A stretch of DNA of 64,000 nt from assembly GCF_014384885.1 (NCBI RefSeq), contig NZ_JACRST010000008.1, positions 37,558-101,557 on the forward strand, written 5' to 3'. Origin of the DNA: Ligaoa zhengdingensis (GTDB taxonomy: Bacteria > Bacillota > Clostridia > Oscillospirales > Ruminococcaceae). The notes under the pieces were generated by a model. That model worked only from the letters and a program-made list of their open reading frames with translations. It made no database searches and was not told the origin of the DNA. The position numbers and the translations under genes were made by a program. Shown here piece after piece: positions 35,126 to 44,253 of this stretch. Position 1 is the stretch's first letter; each line of letters begins with the position of its first letter.

Positions 35126-37360
35126 TCACATCGCCTCGTGGAAGGTGCGGGAGATCACCTCGCGCTGCTGCTCCCGGGTGAGCTTGTGGAAATTGACCGC
35201 GTAGCCCGAGACGCGGATGGTCAGATTGGGGTATTTGTCCGGGTGCTCATAGGCGTCCATCAGGGTCTCGCGGTTGAGCACGTTGACATTGAGGTGGTGT
35301 GCCATCTGGGCGAAGTAGCCGTCCAGCAGGGATACCAGGTTGTCCACTCGCTCCTCCTCTGTCCCGCCCAGGGCCTGCGGCACGATCGAAAAGGTGTTCG
35401 AGATGCCGTCGCGGCAGGCGTCGTAGGGCAGCTTGGCCACCGAATTGAGCGCTGCGAGCGCGCCGTTTTTCTCCCGGCCGTGCATCGGATTGGCGCCGGG
35501 CGCGAACGGCTCGCCGGCTTTGCGCCCATCCGGCGTGGATCCGGTCTTTTTGCCGTAGACCACGTTGGAAGTGATGGTGAGGATCGAGAGGGTGTGCTCG
35601 GCGTCACGGTAGAGCGGATGCTTTTTGAGCTCCGCCAGGAACAGCTCGACCTGTTCGCGGGCGATGCTGTCCACCCGGTCGTCGTCGTTGCCGAAGGCCG
35701 GATACTCCCCTTCCACCTCGAAGTCGGTGATGAGGCCGGTCTGTTCGTCGCGGATGCACCGCACCCGCGCGTATTTGATGGCGGAAAGGGAATCCGCCAG
35801 GACGCTCAGGCCCGCCGCGCCAAACGACATATAGCGGTGTACGTCGGTGTCGTGCAGCGCCATCTGGGTTTTTTCATAGGCGTATTTATCGTGCATATAG
35901 TGGATCACATTCATGGTATTGGCGTACATCCCCGCCAACCACGGGCGGTAGATGTCCAACAGCTCCATGACCTTGTCATAATCCAGATACTCCCCCTGAT
36001 AGGGCTCATGCTCGGGGCCGACCTGCATGTTCTTGACCTCGTCGCGCCCCCCGTTGAGCGCCATCAACAGCATCTTGGCGAGGTTCGCGCGCGCGCCGAA
36101 GAACTGCATCTCCTTGCCCAGCCGCATGGCCGACACACAGCAGGCGATGCCGTAGTCATCCCCAAACCGCGGACGCATCAGGTCGTCGTTTTCGTACTGG
36201 ATCGCGTCGGTCTCGCAGGAAACCCGCGCACAGTAGCGCTTGAACGGCTCAGGCAGCGCGGAGGACCAGAGCACCGTGAGGTTGGGCTCGGGGGAGCTGC
36301 CCAGGTTGTAGAGGGTGTGCAGGATGCGGTAGGAGCTTTTGGTGACCAGGGTGCGGCCGTCCTCCCCCATGCCGCCCACCGATTCGGTGATCCACATCGG
36401 GTCGCCGCCGAACAGCTCGTTGTAGTCCGGGGTGCGCAGGTGGCGCGCCATCCGCAGCTTCATCACAAAGTCGTCCAGAATCTCCTGTACCCCTGTTTCA
36501 TCGAGGATGCCCGCGCGCAGGTCGCGCTCGAAGTAGATATCCAGGAAGGTGGAGACGCGGCCCAGGCTCATCGCCGCGCCGTTTTGCTCCTTGATCGCAC
36601 CGAGGTAACCGAAGTAGAGCCACTGCACCGCCTCGCGCGCGTTCTGCGCCGGCTCAGAGATATCGAAGCCGTACATCTGAGCCATCTCCTTGAGCTTGCC
36701 GAGGAAATTGATCTGCTGGAACAGCTCCTCCTGCAGGCGGATCGCATCGACATCCATGACCCCGCGGCCCTTCTCCCGCTTATCCTTCCGCTTTTCCTCA
36801 ATGAGACGATCCACACCGTACAGGGCAACCCGCCGGTAATCCCCGATGATGCGTCCGCGCCCGTAGGCATCGGGCAGGCCGGTGATCAGCCCGCAGTGGC
36901 GCGCCGCGCGGGTCTCCTCATTGTACACGCGGAACACCCCATCGTTGTGGGTGGTGCGGTAGAGAAACTCATCCTCCACCTTGCGCGAAAGCTCGTAACC
37001 GTAAGCGCGGCAGGCGTCCCGCGTCATGCGCAGGCCGCCGAACGGGTTGACTCCGCGCTTGAGCGGTTTGTCGGTCTGTAAGCCGACGATGATCTCGTTT
37101 TCCCGGTCGAGATAACCCGGTTTGTAGTTGAGCAGAGATGTCACCGTCTGCGTGTCGATATCCAACACGCCGCCGAACTCCCGCTCCAATGCAAACAGGT
37201 TTTCGAGCTTTTTCATCAGATTTTGGGTGCGCTCAGTCGCAGGCGCCAAAAAGCGCTCGTCCCCCTCGTACGGGGTGTAATTGGCCTGGATAAAGCCGCG
37301 CACATCGATGGTTTCCTGCCACGCTCCGGGGCGGAACCCCTCCCACTGCTGTTTCGTCAT
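35126..37360 (-). CDS. pflB: Pyruvate formate-lyase (formate acetyltransferase)
   Basis: 744 residues from the ATG at 37360 (GGAGG upstream). It converts pyruvate and CoA to acetyl-CoA and formate in anaerobic fermentation. The adjacent catalytic Cys407-Cys408 lie in GIACCVS, and the radical Gly719 in RVSGYAVNF near the C-terminus. Length and SPEPNLTVLWS, GNDDDRVD and TSNVVYGKKTG segments match true PFL rather than diol dehydratases. A ZTP riboswitch with terminator occupies its leader. Formate made here can feed 10-formyl-THF, which gives the logic of control by ZTP. Confidence 0.97.
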   Translation of the reverse strand: MTKQQWEGFRPGAWQETIDVRGFIQANYTPYEGDERFLAPATERTQNLMKKLENLFALEREFGGVLDIDTQTVTSLLNYKPGYLDRENEIIVGLQTDKPLKRGVNPFGGLRMTRDACRAYGYELSRKVEDEFLYRTTHNDGVFRVYNEETRAARHCGLITGLPDAYGRGRIIGDYRRVALYGVDRLIEEKRKDKREKGRGVMDVDAIRLQEELFQQINFLGKLKEMAQMYGFDISEPAQNAREAVQWLYFGYLGAIKEQNGAAMSLGRVSTFLDIYFERDLRAGILDETGVQEILDDFVMKLRMARHLRTPDYNELFGGDPMWITESVGGMGEDGRTLVTKSSYRILHTLYNLGSSPEPNLTVLWSSALPEPFKRYCARVSCETDAIQYENDDLMRPRFGDDYGIACCVSAMRLGKEMQFFGARANLAKMLLMALNGGRDEVKNMQVGPEHEPYQGEYLDYDKVMELLDIYRPWLAGMYANTMNVIHYMHDKYAYEKTQMALHDTDVHRYMSFGAAGLSVLADSLSAIKYARVRCIRDEQTGLITDFEVEGEYPAFGNDDDRVDSIAREQVELFLAELKKHPLYRDAEHTLSILTITSNVVYGKKTGSTPDGRKAGEPFAPGANPMHGREKNGALAALNSVAKLPYDACRDGISNTFSIVPQALGGTEEERVDNLVSLLDGYFAQMAHHLNVNVLNRETLMDAYEHPDKYPNLTIRVSGYAVNFHKLTREQQREVISRTFHEAM

Positions 37361-37395
37361 CGCAATTCCTCCTGCTTTCTCGTCACACCGCATCC

Positions 37396-37428
37396 GTTGC
37401 CCTTTTTTGAAAAACAAAAAAGGGCAAC
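37396..37428 (-). promoter_or_regulatory. Second hairpin overlapping the riboswitch terminator
   Basis: On the minus strand GTTGCCCTTTTTTG pairs perfectly over 14 bp with CAAAAAAGGGCAAC, around a T5 loop. It uses the 3' arm and T tract of the terminator and therefore cannot coexist with it. Confidence 0.6.
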
Positions 37429-37528
37429 ACCGGTTTGCGGTGTTGCCCAGACGGTCGGCATTTGTCGGCTTCCCCTTCCCCGTGGTTTATCCCACTCATC
37501 CGTCAGTAAAGGGAGCCCTATCGATCAA
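37415..37528 (-). ncRNA. ZTP riboswitch (pfl motif) with intrinsic terminator
   Basis: The leader of pflB matches the ZTP/pfl aptamer layout on the minus strand: CTGACGG (37500-37506), GTGGGA with ACCAC forming a short helix, GGGGA, then CCGACCGTCTGGGCA. The last part runs into the terminator 5' arm GGGCAACACCG (37438-37448), which pairs with 37422-37432 and is followed by six T. In known members ZTP binding stabilises the aptamer, prevents the terminator and turns expression on. Confidence 0.88.
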
Positions 37529-37535
37529 CGGTTTC

Positions 37536-37564
37536 AATATAACATTCGGGTGGCCGGTTGTCAA
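37536..37564 (-). promoter_or_regulatory. Promoter of the riboswitch-pflB-pflA transcript
   Basis: Minus strand: -35 TTGACA (37559-37564), 17-base spacer, -10 TATATT (37536-37541) with an extended TG. Transcription would begin near 37529, just before the aptamer. Confidence 0.88.
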
Positions 37565-37583
37565 GCCTAAAAATCGCGACTGG

Positions 37584-37841
37584 TCAGGTACCCTCCGAAT
37601 AAAAAAATTCTTTGAGGCCAGCTTTCACCTCGGGGGACAGGTCCTTTTTGGGGATGCCCTCCACTGCGCCCTCCAATGCGGAGAGCATGTGCAGGTAAGC
37701 CCCGCTGTCGATCCTCCGGATGCGCAAAAATGCTTCGCGCGCGCCGAGTTTCCGGAGCTGTTCCGGGGTCTCCACGCCCGCTTCGGTCAGCCTTTGTTCC
37801 AGCGCCGCGCCGATATTCGGCAGCTTGGACAGCTCGCCCAT
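37584..37841 (-). CDS. TfoX C-terminal domain protein
   Basis: 85 residues. The ATG at 37841 has the best spacing from the GGGGGG site that overlaps the pfkA stop region. The sequence GELSKLPNIGAALEQRLTEAGVETPEQLRKLGAREAFLRIR is a helix-hairpin-helix-like TfoX C-domain; the N-terminal TfoX domain is absent. Stand-alone copies are common in Firmicutes and their role is not established; DNA or protein binding is possible. It is co-transcribed with phosphofructokinase, 14 bases after its stop. Confidence 0.85.
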   Translation of the reverse strand: MGELSKLPNIGAALEQRLTEAGVETPEQLRKLGAREAFLRIRRIDSGAYLHMLSALEGAVEGIPKKDLSPEVKAGLKEFFYSEGT

Positions 37842-37854
37842 CTTCATTTCCCCC

Positions 37855-38931
37855 CTAATCGCCCATGCAGATGCCGAGGTCGCGCGCGCAGAGCACCGCG
37901 CCGCAGTCCACCGGTACCGACTTGAGCTTGCCGGCCACCTCGGAGAGCGGCACCGCCACCACTTCGTTGTTCTGCACCGCCACCATATTCCCGTAATTCT
38001 CCTCCGCAATCAGGCGGGCCGCCGCTGTGCCAAAGCGGGTGGAGAGGGTACGGTCGTACGCGCAGGGGCTGCCGCCGCGCTGAAAATGGCCGGGCACCGC
38101 GACGCGGATCTCCTGCCCTGTCTTTTCCCCGATCTCCTGCGCCAGGCGGTAAGCGATCGAGGGGTATGCCATCTGTGCGCGGGAGAGCTTGCGCTCCTTC
38201 TTGGTCATCTGTGCCTCCGCTTTAGAGAGCGCGCCCTCAGCCACCGCAAGGATCGAGAAGCGCTTGCCCTCGCGGGAACGGCGCTGCAAAGCCTCGGCCA
38301 CCCGGTCCGCATCGTAGGGAATTTCCGGCAGCAGGATCACATCCGCCCCGCCCGCGATGCCCGCGTGCAGCGTGAGCCAGCCCACCTTGTGCCCCATAAT
38401 TTCCACAATGAACACCCTGCCGTGGGAAGTCGCGGTGGTGTGGATGTTGTCGAGCACATTTGCAGCGATCTCGACAGCGCTTTGGAACCCGAAGGTGACG
38501 TCGGTGCCCCACAGGTCGTTGTCGATCGTCTTGGGTAGGCTCACCACGTTGAGCCCCTCCTGACTGAGCAGGTTGGCTGTTTTGTGGGTGCCGTTGCCGC
38601 CCAGCACCACCAGGCAATCCAGCTTCATCTTGCGGTAGTTATCCTTCATGCGCTCTACCTTGTCCACACCGTCCTCACCGATCACGCGCATCTGCTTGAA
38701 GGGGCGGCGGGAAGTCCCCAGGATGGTGCCTCCCAACGTCAGGATGCCGGAAAAATCCTCCGGTTTCATCCGTCGGTAATCCCCCTCGATGAGGCCGCGG
38801 TATCCATCCTCGATCCCGTAAACCTCCACCTTATCGCCCAGCCTGTTGTACAACGCCTTCGCCACGCCGCGCAGGGCCGCGTTCAGCCCCTGGCAGTCGC
38901 CTCCGCTCGTCAGCATCCCGATCCGTTTCAT
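37855..38931 (-). CDS. pfkA: 6-phosphofructokinase
   Basis: 358 residues from the ATG at 38931 (AAAGGGG upstream). It phosphorylates fructose 6-phosphate in glycolysis. N-terminal GMLTSGGDCQGLNAALRG, catalytic PKTIDNDLWGTD, substrate-binding MGHKVGWLTLHAG and PGHFQRGGSPCAYDR are present. The phosphoryl-donor motif is GGNGT where ATP-dependent enzymes usually have GGDGS/T and PPi enzymes GGDDT. The Gly favours ATP, while PKTIDND (not PGTIDND) places it outside the E. coli-like group. Donor choice and allostery are uncertain. Confidence 0.93.
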   Translation of the reverse strand: MKRIGMLTSGGDCQGLNAALRGVAKALYNRLGDKVEVYGIEDGYRGLIEGDYRRMKPEDFSGILTLGGTILGTSRRPFKQMRVIGEDGVDKVERMKDNYRKMKLDCLVVLGGNGTHKTANLLSQEGLNVVSLPKTIDNDLWGTDVTFGFQSAVEIAANVLDNIHTTATSHGRVFIVEIMGHKVGWLTLHAGIAGGADVILLPEIPYDADRVAEALQRRSREGKRFSILAVAEGALSKAEAQMTKKERKLSRAQMAYPSIAYRLAQEIGEKTGQEIRVAVPGHFQRGGSPCAYDRTLSTRFGTAAARLIAEENYGNMVAVQNNEVVAVPLSEVAGKLKSVPVDCGAVLCARDLGICMGD

Positions 38932-38963
38932 GGCAAGCACCCCTTTCATCGTCTTTTTTCCTT

Positions 38964-38992
38964 ATTATAACAAAATACTCCATCTTTATCAA
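38964..38992 (-). promoter_or_regulatory. Promoter of pfkA
   Basis: Minus strand: -35 TTGATA (38987-38992), 17-base spacer, extended -10 TGTTATAAT (box at 38964-38969). Confidence 0.85.
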
Positions 38993-39063
38993 ACCGCGGC
39001 GAAACTTTACCCTGATTTTACGAAGAAACGCAATACTTTACAGATTCTTTTCCCGTAGACTTA

Positions 39064-39072
39064 TGGTATAAT
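39064..39072 (+). promoter_or_regulatory. Extended -10 promoter of ppk1
   Basis: TGGTATAAT ends at 39072, about 66 bases before the start codon. A small hairpin, CCCGCG-CTG-CGCGGG (39087-39101), lies in the leader. Confidence 0.55.
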
Positions 39073-39138
39073 GATTTTAGATTTTGCCCGCGCTGCGCGG
39101 GAAAACAATTATTATCATTTCCAAGGGAGGATCATCGT

Positions 39139-41295
39139 ATGGACAGCAATCCCAATTGCCCGCAGCCGCTTTGGGAGGAAAGCGAGCCCCAGAAGCTTTT
39201 TGTCAACCGAGAATTGAGCTGGCTGGAGTTCAACAAACGGGTGCTGCTTGAATCGCTCGATGAATCGGTTCCACTGTTGGAGCGCCTCAAATTCGCCGCG
39301 ATCTACGCCTCCAACCTGGATGAGTTTTTCATGGTGCGGGTGGGCACCCTCAGCGACCAGAGCCTGGTGGAACCTAAAAAGCTGGACGACAAGACCGGCA
39401 TGACTGCCGATGAACAGATCGCCGCGATCTTTGAGCGGGTGCGCTCCTATCTGCCGCTGTGCAAACAATCCTACGACACCCTGCGCAGGCAGCTCCGGCT
39501 GGCTGATGTGGATATCCTGCATTTTAAAAAGGTGTCCAAGGTGGAGGAGCTGATTGTGCAAAAGATCTTCGATGAGGAGATCAAGCCGCTGCTCTCTCCG
39601 CAGATCGTGGATCGCCACCACCCGTTCCCCTTCCTCAAGAACAAGGAGCAATATGTGGCGACCTCTTTCACCACCAAAAATGAGGACGTCAAGCTCGGCA
39701 TTGTGCCGATCTCCCACCTGCCGCTCTACTACATTTTCAGCATCGACAACCGCCGCAAGGTGGCCTTCACCGCAGACATTGTGCGTCACAACGTCCAGCG
39801 CCTCTACTCCAAGTACACCATCGAGGAACGGCTGGTGATGCGGGTGACCCGCAACGCGGACATCACGGTGGACGAGGGCCTGTTCGACTTCGATGTGGAC
39901 TTCCGCGACATGATGCAGGAGCTGCTGAAGAAGCGCAAGCGCCTCTCGATTGTGCGGCTGGAGCTTTCGCATGAGCCGGGGGAAAAGCTGCGCAATTATC
40001 TCTGCCAAAAGATGTACATCAAGCCGGAATGGATTCTGGTCCACGACATCCCGCAGGATTTTTCTTTCGGCTTCACCCTCGGAAAAGATCTGAACCTGCC
40101 CGACAAGCGGCTGGTGTATTCCGAACTCAAGCCGTTTGTGCCGGTGGATTTCACCCACAAAAATGCGATTCACACCATCAGTGAACGCAACCTTCTGCTC
40201 GCCTATCCCTTTCACAGCATGAAGCCGATGATCGACCTGCTGTACGAAGCTGCAAACGACCCCACCGTCATCTCGATCAAGATGTCGCTTTACCGCCTGG
40301 CGAACCACAGCCGGATCGTCTCTGCGCTGGCGCAGGCGGCCGAAAAGGGCAAAGAGGTCATCTGCGTGCTCGAGCTGCGCGCTCGGTTCGACGAGCAGAA
40401 CAACATCGACTATGCCAAGGTGCTGGAGGATGCGGGCTGCACTGTGCTGTACGGTCTGCCCGACTACAAGGTGCACGCCAAACTGTGCCTGATTACCCGC
40501 AAGCAGCACAACAAGATCAGCTACATCACCCAGGTGGGAACCGGCAACTATAACGAAAAAACCTCCGAGCTCTACACCGATCTCGCACTGTTCACCGCCG
40601 ACGAGCGTGTGGGGCTGGATGCGAACGAGGTATTCAACGCCCTGTGTATGGGCGACGTGGTGGAGACCACCCGCTCCCTTTGGGTCGCACCCAACTGTTT
40701 TCTCAGCAACCTGCTGGAGCTGATTCAGCGAGAAACTGAGGTGCAGCGCGCGGGTGGCGCAGGGTATATCTGCATGAAGATCAACTCCCTCAACGACATG
40801 GAGGTAATGCAGCGCCTGATCGAGGCCTCCCAGGCAGGGGTACAAATCGAGCTGTTTATCCGCGGCATCTGCTGCCTGCGCCCCGGCGTCGAAGGTTATA
40901 CCGAAAACATCACGATCAAAAGCATCGTCGGCCGCCACTTGGAGCATTCGCGTATCTTTGTGTTCGGCTCGGGCGACCGCGAGATTATCTACATCGGTTC
41001 AGGCGACCTGCTCAACCGCAACACCCGGCGCCGTGTGGAGGTATTCGCGCGCGTCACCTCCCCGCAGGTGCGCCAAGATGTCCTGCACATCCTGGATTCC
41101 TTCCGGCGCGACAATGTGAAGAGCTGGACCATGCTCCCCGATGGAAGCTACCACAAGCCAGTGCGCAGCCCGGACGACGAGGTTCTGGATTCGCAGATGG
41201 AGCTGCACGAATATTTCTCCAAGCCGTTGATGCCACCGCTCAAACCCGGGGCATTCCGAGGATTGCGCGGCTGGTGGCTCCGCACCTTCCATTGA
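39139..41295 (+). CDS. ppk1: Polyphosphate kinase 1
   Basis: 718 residues, start after GGGAGG. It reversibly polymerises the gamma-phosphate of ATP into polyphosphate at the membrane or in the cytosol. The N-terminal domain has FVNRELSWLEFNKRVL and ASNLDEFFMVRVG. The phospholipase-D-like catalytic halves carry His446 in YKVHAKLCLI, the autophosphorylated His by family position, and a second His in LEHSRIFVFGSG. YIGSGDLLNRNTRRR is the C-terminal signature. It converges on a PPK2-type gene across a shared terminator, so synthesis and use of polyphosphate are encoded together. Confidence 0.96.
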   Translation: MDSNPNCPQPLWEESEPQKLFVNRELSWLEFNKRVLLESLDESVPLLERLKFAAIYASNLDEFFMVRVGTLSDQSLVEPKKLDDKTGMTADEQIAAIFERVRSYLPLCKQSYDTLRRQLRLADVDILHFKKVSKVEELIVQKIFDEEIKPLLSPQIVDRHHPFPFLKNKEQYVATSFTTKNEDVKLGIVPISHLPLYYIFSIDNRRKVAFTADIVRHNVQRLYSKYTIEERLVMRVTRNADITVDEGLFDFDVDFRDMMQELLKKRKRLSIVRLELSHEPGEKLRNYLCQKMYIKPEWILVHDIPQDFSFGFTLGKDLNLPDKRLVYSELKPFVPVDFTHKNAIHTISERNLLLAYPFHSMKPMIDLLYEAANDPTVISIKMSLYRLANHSRIVSALAQAAEKGKEVICVLELRARFDEQNNIDYAKVLEDAGCTVLYGLPDYKVHAKLCLITRKQHNKISYITQVGTGNYNEKTSELYTDLALFTADERVGLDANEVFNALCMGDVVETTRSLWVAPNCFLSNLLELIQRETEVQRAGGAGYICMKINSLNDMEVMQRLIEASQAGVQIELFIRGICCLRPGVEGYTENITIKSIVGRHLEHSRIFVFGSGDREIIYIGSGDLLNRNTRRRVEVFARVTSPQVRQDVLHILDSFRRDNVKSWTMLPDGSYHKPVRSPDDEVLDSQMELHEYFSKPLMPPLKPGAFRGLRGWWLRTFH

Positions 41296-41306
41296 TCAGC
41301 ACATAT

Positions 41307-41343
41307 AAAGCCCCCAGCAGGCCGCAGCCTGCCGGGGGCTTTT
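41307..41343. terminator. Shared terminator between ppk1 and the PPK2 gene
   Basis: AAAGCCCCC and GGGGGCTTT close an inner GCAGGC/GCCTGC stem. The A and T ends make it bidirectional between convergent genes. Confidence 0.88.
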
Positions 41344-41349
41344 GATCTG

Positions 41350-42840
41350 TCAAACGCGCGCTTTGACGGCGTCGATAAACGCCTCCATCGCTTTGATGCG
41401 GGCAAACTTTTTGTCCTGCGACTCCACGATCGTCCAAGGGGCGAAGTCGGTGGAGGTCTCGCGCAGCATGTCGTTCACCGCCACCTCGTACTGATCCCAC
41501 TTCTCGCGGTTGCGCCAGTCCTCATCGGTGATCTTCCAGCGCTTCTCCGGGGTATTTTCCCTGTCGTTGAACCGCCGCAGTTGTTCGTCCCGGTCGATGT
41601 GCAGCCAGAATTTAAGCACGATCGCTCCCCAATCGCACAACTCCCGTTCAAACTCATTGATCTCTGCAAATGCGCGCTTCCACTCCGCTTCGGTACAGAA
41701 CCCCTCGATGCGCTCCACCATCACCCGGCCATACCAGCTTCGGTCAAAGATCGCGACATGCCCGTCCTTGGGCAGCGCCTTCCAGAACCGCCAAAGGTAG
41801 TGATGCGCCAACTCATCCGGCGTGGGCGACGCGATCGGCACCACCTCATATCCGCGTGGGTCCAAGCCAGTCACCAGGCGGCGAATGTTGCCCCCCTTTC
41901 CAGCTGCATCCCATCCCTCGTACACTGCTACAACGGGGATGCGCTGCCGGTACAGCTTGTTATGCAGGTCGGCTAGGCGCTTCTGGTCCTTTTTGAGCAG
42001 ATCCTTGTATTCTACCGGGTCGATTGCCATATCCAACCGGACATCCTCCAGCCGGGGCACCTTCACCAGCGGATAGCCGGACGGCCGCGTCTGAACGGGC
42101 GGGGCAGGCGGGTTCACCTTTGCCTCATCCGCGGCCGCGATCGCTTCCCGGATCGATTCCACCAGGACACGGTAGATCTCCGCCATGGCGCAGTTCTTGT
42201 CGTGGCTCGGCACGATGTGCCACGGTGCGTTGGGGGTGTTGGTACGCTCCAGCATTTCGTCAAACGCGCGGCAGTGCTTGTCGTAATGTTTATTGCGCTT
42301 CCAATCCTTGTCGGTGACCCGCCAGGCGGTATCCTTGTCTTCCGCCAGGCGTTCCAGCCTTTTTTTCTGATCCTTTTGGGAGATGTGGAGGAAAAATTTT
42401 ACGATCAAATAGCCGTCGTCGGTCAACTGGCGCTCAAACGCGTTGATATTGTCCATGCGGCGATAGGTCTCCATATCGCTGAGACCCTTCTCCACCCGCT
42501 CGACTGAAACCTCGGGATACCAACTGCGGTCGAAAATTGCAATGCGGCCGCGCGCCGGAATACGGCACCAATGCCTCCACAAAAATGGATGGCGCCGCTC
42601 CTCATCAGTCGGATCGAGAGTGGACATCACCTTGAAGTTGCGCGGATCCAGATTGAGGATAACATCCGCGATGATGCTCCCCTTACCGGCCGCGCCCCAA
42701 CCGTCAAACAGGACGATCACGGGAATTTTCCGCTCCTTTAGGCTGTGCTGAAGCACCGATAGATCGGCTTTAAGTGCCCTGGTCATCTGTTTATATTCCG
42801 CATCGATCATGGTTTTTTTCAGATTGATCTTTTCCAGCAT
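41350..42840 (-). CDS. Tandem-domain PPK2 (polyphosphate:AMP phosphotransferase type)
   Basis: 496 residues from the ATG at 42840 (GGGAGG upstream). Two PPK2 domains lie in one chain. Domain 1 has Walker A GWGAAGKGS and lid region FDRSWYPEVSVERV; domain 2 has GWDAAGKGG and FDRSWYGRVMVERI. Two-domain members (class II) use polyphosphate to phosphorylate AMP to ADP; family knowledge indicates the C-terminal domain is the active one. WRHWCRIPARG and WRFWKALPKDG confirm internal duplication. Together with ppk1 it forms a polyphosphate-based nucleotide energy buffer. Confidence 0.93.
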   Translation of the reverse strand: MLEKINLKKTMIDAEYKQMTRALKADLSVLQHSLKERKIPVIVLFDGWGAAGKGSIIADVILNLDPRNFKVMSTLDPTDEERRHPFLWRHWCRIPARGRIAIFDRSWYPEVSVERVEKGLSDMETYRRMDNINAFERQLTDDGYLIVKFFLHISQKDQKKRLERLAEDKDTAWRVTDKDWKRNKHYDKHCRAFDEMLERTNTPNAPWHIVPSHDKNCAMAEIYRVLVESIREAIAAADEAKVNPPAPPVQTRPSGYPLVKVPRLEDVRLDMAIDPVEYKDLLKKDQKRLADLHNKLYRQRIPVVAVYEGWDAAGKGGNIRRLVTGLDPRGYEVVPIASPTPDELAHHYLWRFWKALPKDGHVAIFDRSWYGRVMVERIEGFCTEAEWKRAFAEINEFERELCDWGAIVLKFWLHIDRDEQLRRFNDRENTPEKRWKITDEDWRNREKWDQYEVAVNDMLRETSTDFAPWTIVESQDKKFARIKAMEAFIDAVKARV

Positions 42841-43191
42841 GGTCAATTCCTCCCTGTCGTCGAGTTCTGTTTTTTCTATTTTATCACAAAATTCAAATGA
42901 CAGCGAGAATAATTTCAATGAATATCCAAAAAAACTATTAATATTGTTGATAATCTACTAATTTTTCATAAAGGTGTTACCATTCTTGACCGCTTCACAT
43001 TTACCGTGGCGCGAAACAATGCTATAATAACCGTATCCCAAATATCTGTACCATTCGGCCAGCGCGCTTTTCGTCTGATCCTCCATAATCGCGCAACCGC
43101 TTGATGTGGCATTTACGGCTGAGACAGCGCATAATGGTTACACTAGAAACCTACCCCTCGTCAGACGACGGTTTGGATAAGGAGGCCCCTT
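42841..43191. other. Intergenic region with the uridine-kinase-like promoter
   Basis: This 351-base AT-rich stretch holds one good plus-strand promoter at 43000-43028. No gene, repeat or structured RNA is evident elsewhere in it. Confidence 0.6.
43000..43028 (+). promoter_or_regulatory. Promoter of the uridine-kinase-like gene
   Basis: -35 TTTACC (43000-43005), 17-base spacer, extended -10 TGCTATAAT (box at 43023-43028). The leader is about 155 bases. Confidence 0.6.
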
Positions 43192-44124
43192 ATGAAATTG
43201 TATCGCATGGAAGAAGCAAACCTGCGTTTAAACCAGGATGCCGAGCAATTTGCCGCCTGGGCGGAATCGGTCTACGACAAGCAGATTGAGCAGACGGCGA
43301 AACAGATCACCCGCACGGCGAAGGAGCGCCCGGTTATCCTGATCTCCGGCCCCTCCGGTTCGGCTAAAACCTCGACTGCGCTTCGGCTGGAGCAATTGCT
43401 GGACAACTGGGGGCTTGAAACACACACCATTTCGATGGACAACTACTTTAAGGGAAACGCCGAAGAGGGAACGCCGGTGGATGAAGACGGCAACCTCGAT
43501 TTGGAATCACCACAACGGCTGGATATCACACTGCTCAACCAACATCTGTATCAGATCGCCCGTTGCGAGCCGGTTGAAATCCCCTCGTTCGATTTCTCAG
43601 CACAACGGCGTATCGAAAGCGCGACACCCTTGCACCGCCGGCCGGGCGAATTGGTGATCTTGGAGGGGATTCACGCGCTCAACCCGGATGTAACCGGCAA
43701 ATCGGCAGATTTTTCAACTGGAATCTATGTGAGCGTCCGCACCAGGGTGATGGACTCCAGCGGCGCTCTGTTGCATCCGGAAAAGATCCGGTTGCTGCGG
43801 AGGCTGCTGCGTGACAGCCTCTACCGCGGGCAAAGTTTCTTGAATACCATAACACGCCTCAAAAGCGTCTCTCGCGGCGAAAATCTATATATCATGCCGC
43901 ACAAGCATCGTGCGCAGCTCTCTATTGACACATTTCTGCCCTATGAGCTGGCGGTCTACCGTGATGAACTCCTAATCGGATTGGAGGAGCTCGGCCGTTC
44001 CCGCTTAGCACAATATGGGGTGACCGACGTGCTGGACTTTTTGCGGCAGTCATCCGCATTCCCCAAAGAGGCGGTACCGCCCCACTCGATCCTGCGGGAA
44101 TTCATTGGCGAAGCCGGGTTGTGA
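43192..44124 (+). CDS. Uridine kinase/phosphoribulokinase-family P-loop kinase
   Basis: 310 residues, start after AAGGAGG. Walker A is ISGPSGSAKTS (Ala replaces the usual Gly), then SMDNYFKG, FDFSAQRR, LVILEGIHALNPDVTG and the basic RRLLRDSLYRGQSFLNTI. This fits the longer clostridial uridine-kinase-like group, in which the kinase follows an N-terminal helical segment of about 45 residues. Phosphorylation of uridine or a related small sugar compound is expected but not certain. It appears monocistronic. Confidence 0.85.
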   Translation: MKLYRMEEANLRLNQDAEQFAAWAESVYDKQIEQTAKQITRTAKERPVILISGPSGSAKTSTALRLEQLLDNWGLETHTISMDNYFKGNAEEGTPVDEDGNLDLESPQRLDITLLNQHLYQIARCEPVEIPSFDFSAQRRIESATPLHRRPGELVILEGIHALNPDVTGKSADFSTGIYVSVRTRVMDSSGALLHPEKIRLLRRLLRDSLYRGQSFLNTITRLKSVSRGENLYIMPHKHRAQLSIDTFLPYELAVYRDELLIGLEELGRSRLAQYGVTDVLDFLRQSSAFPKEAVPPHSILREFIGEAGL

Positions 44125-44253
44125 CAGCTACCTGCTGTTTGTAATTCATCAGCTCTGTCAAAATTCTGAGCAACCGTCCCTGAGTATCTGGCCTGCGCCA
44201 AAAACATTCCCATAGCATATGATGATTGTAAAAAAGCTAGAGGAGTGAATTCC

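Noticed and set aside
39115..40947. Minus-strand open frame of 610 residues opposite ppk1
   Set aside because: ppk1 has complete family motifs and its own ribosome binding site; the antisense frame has none.
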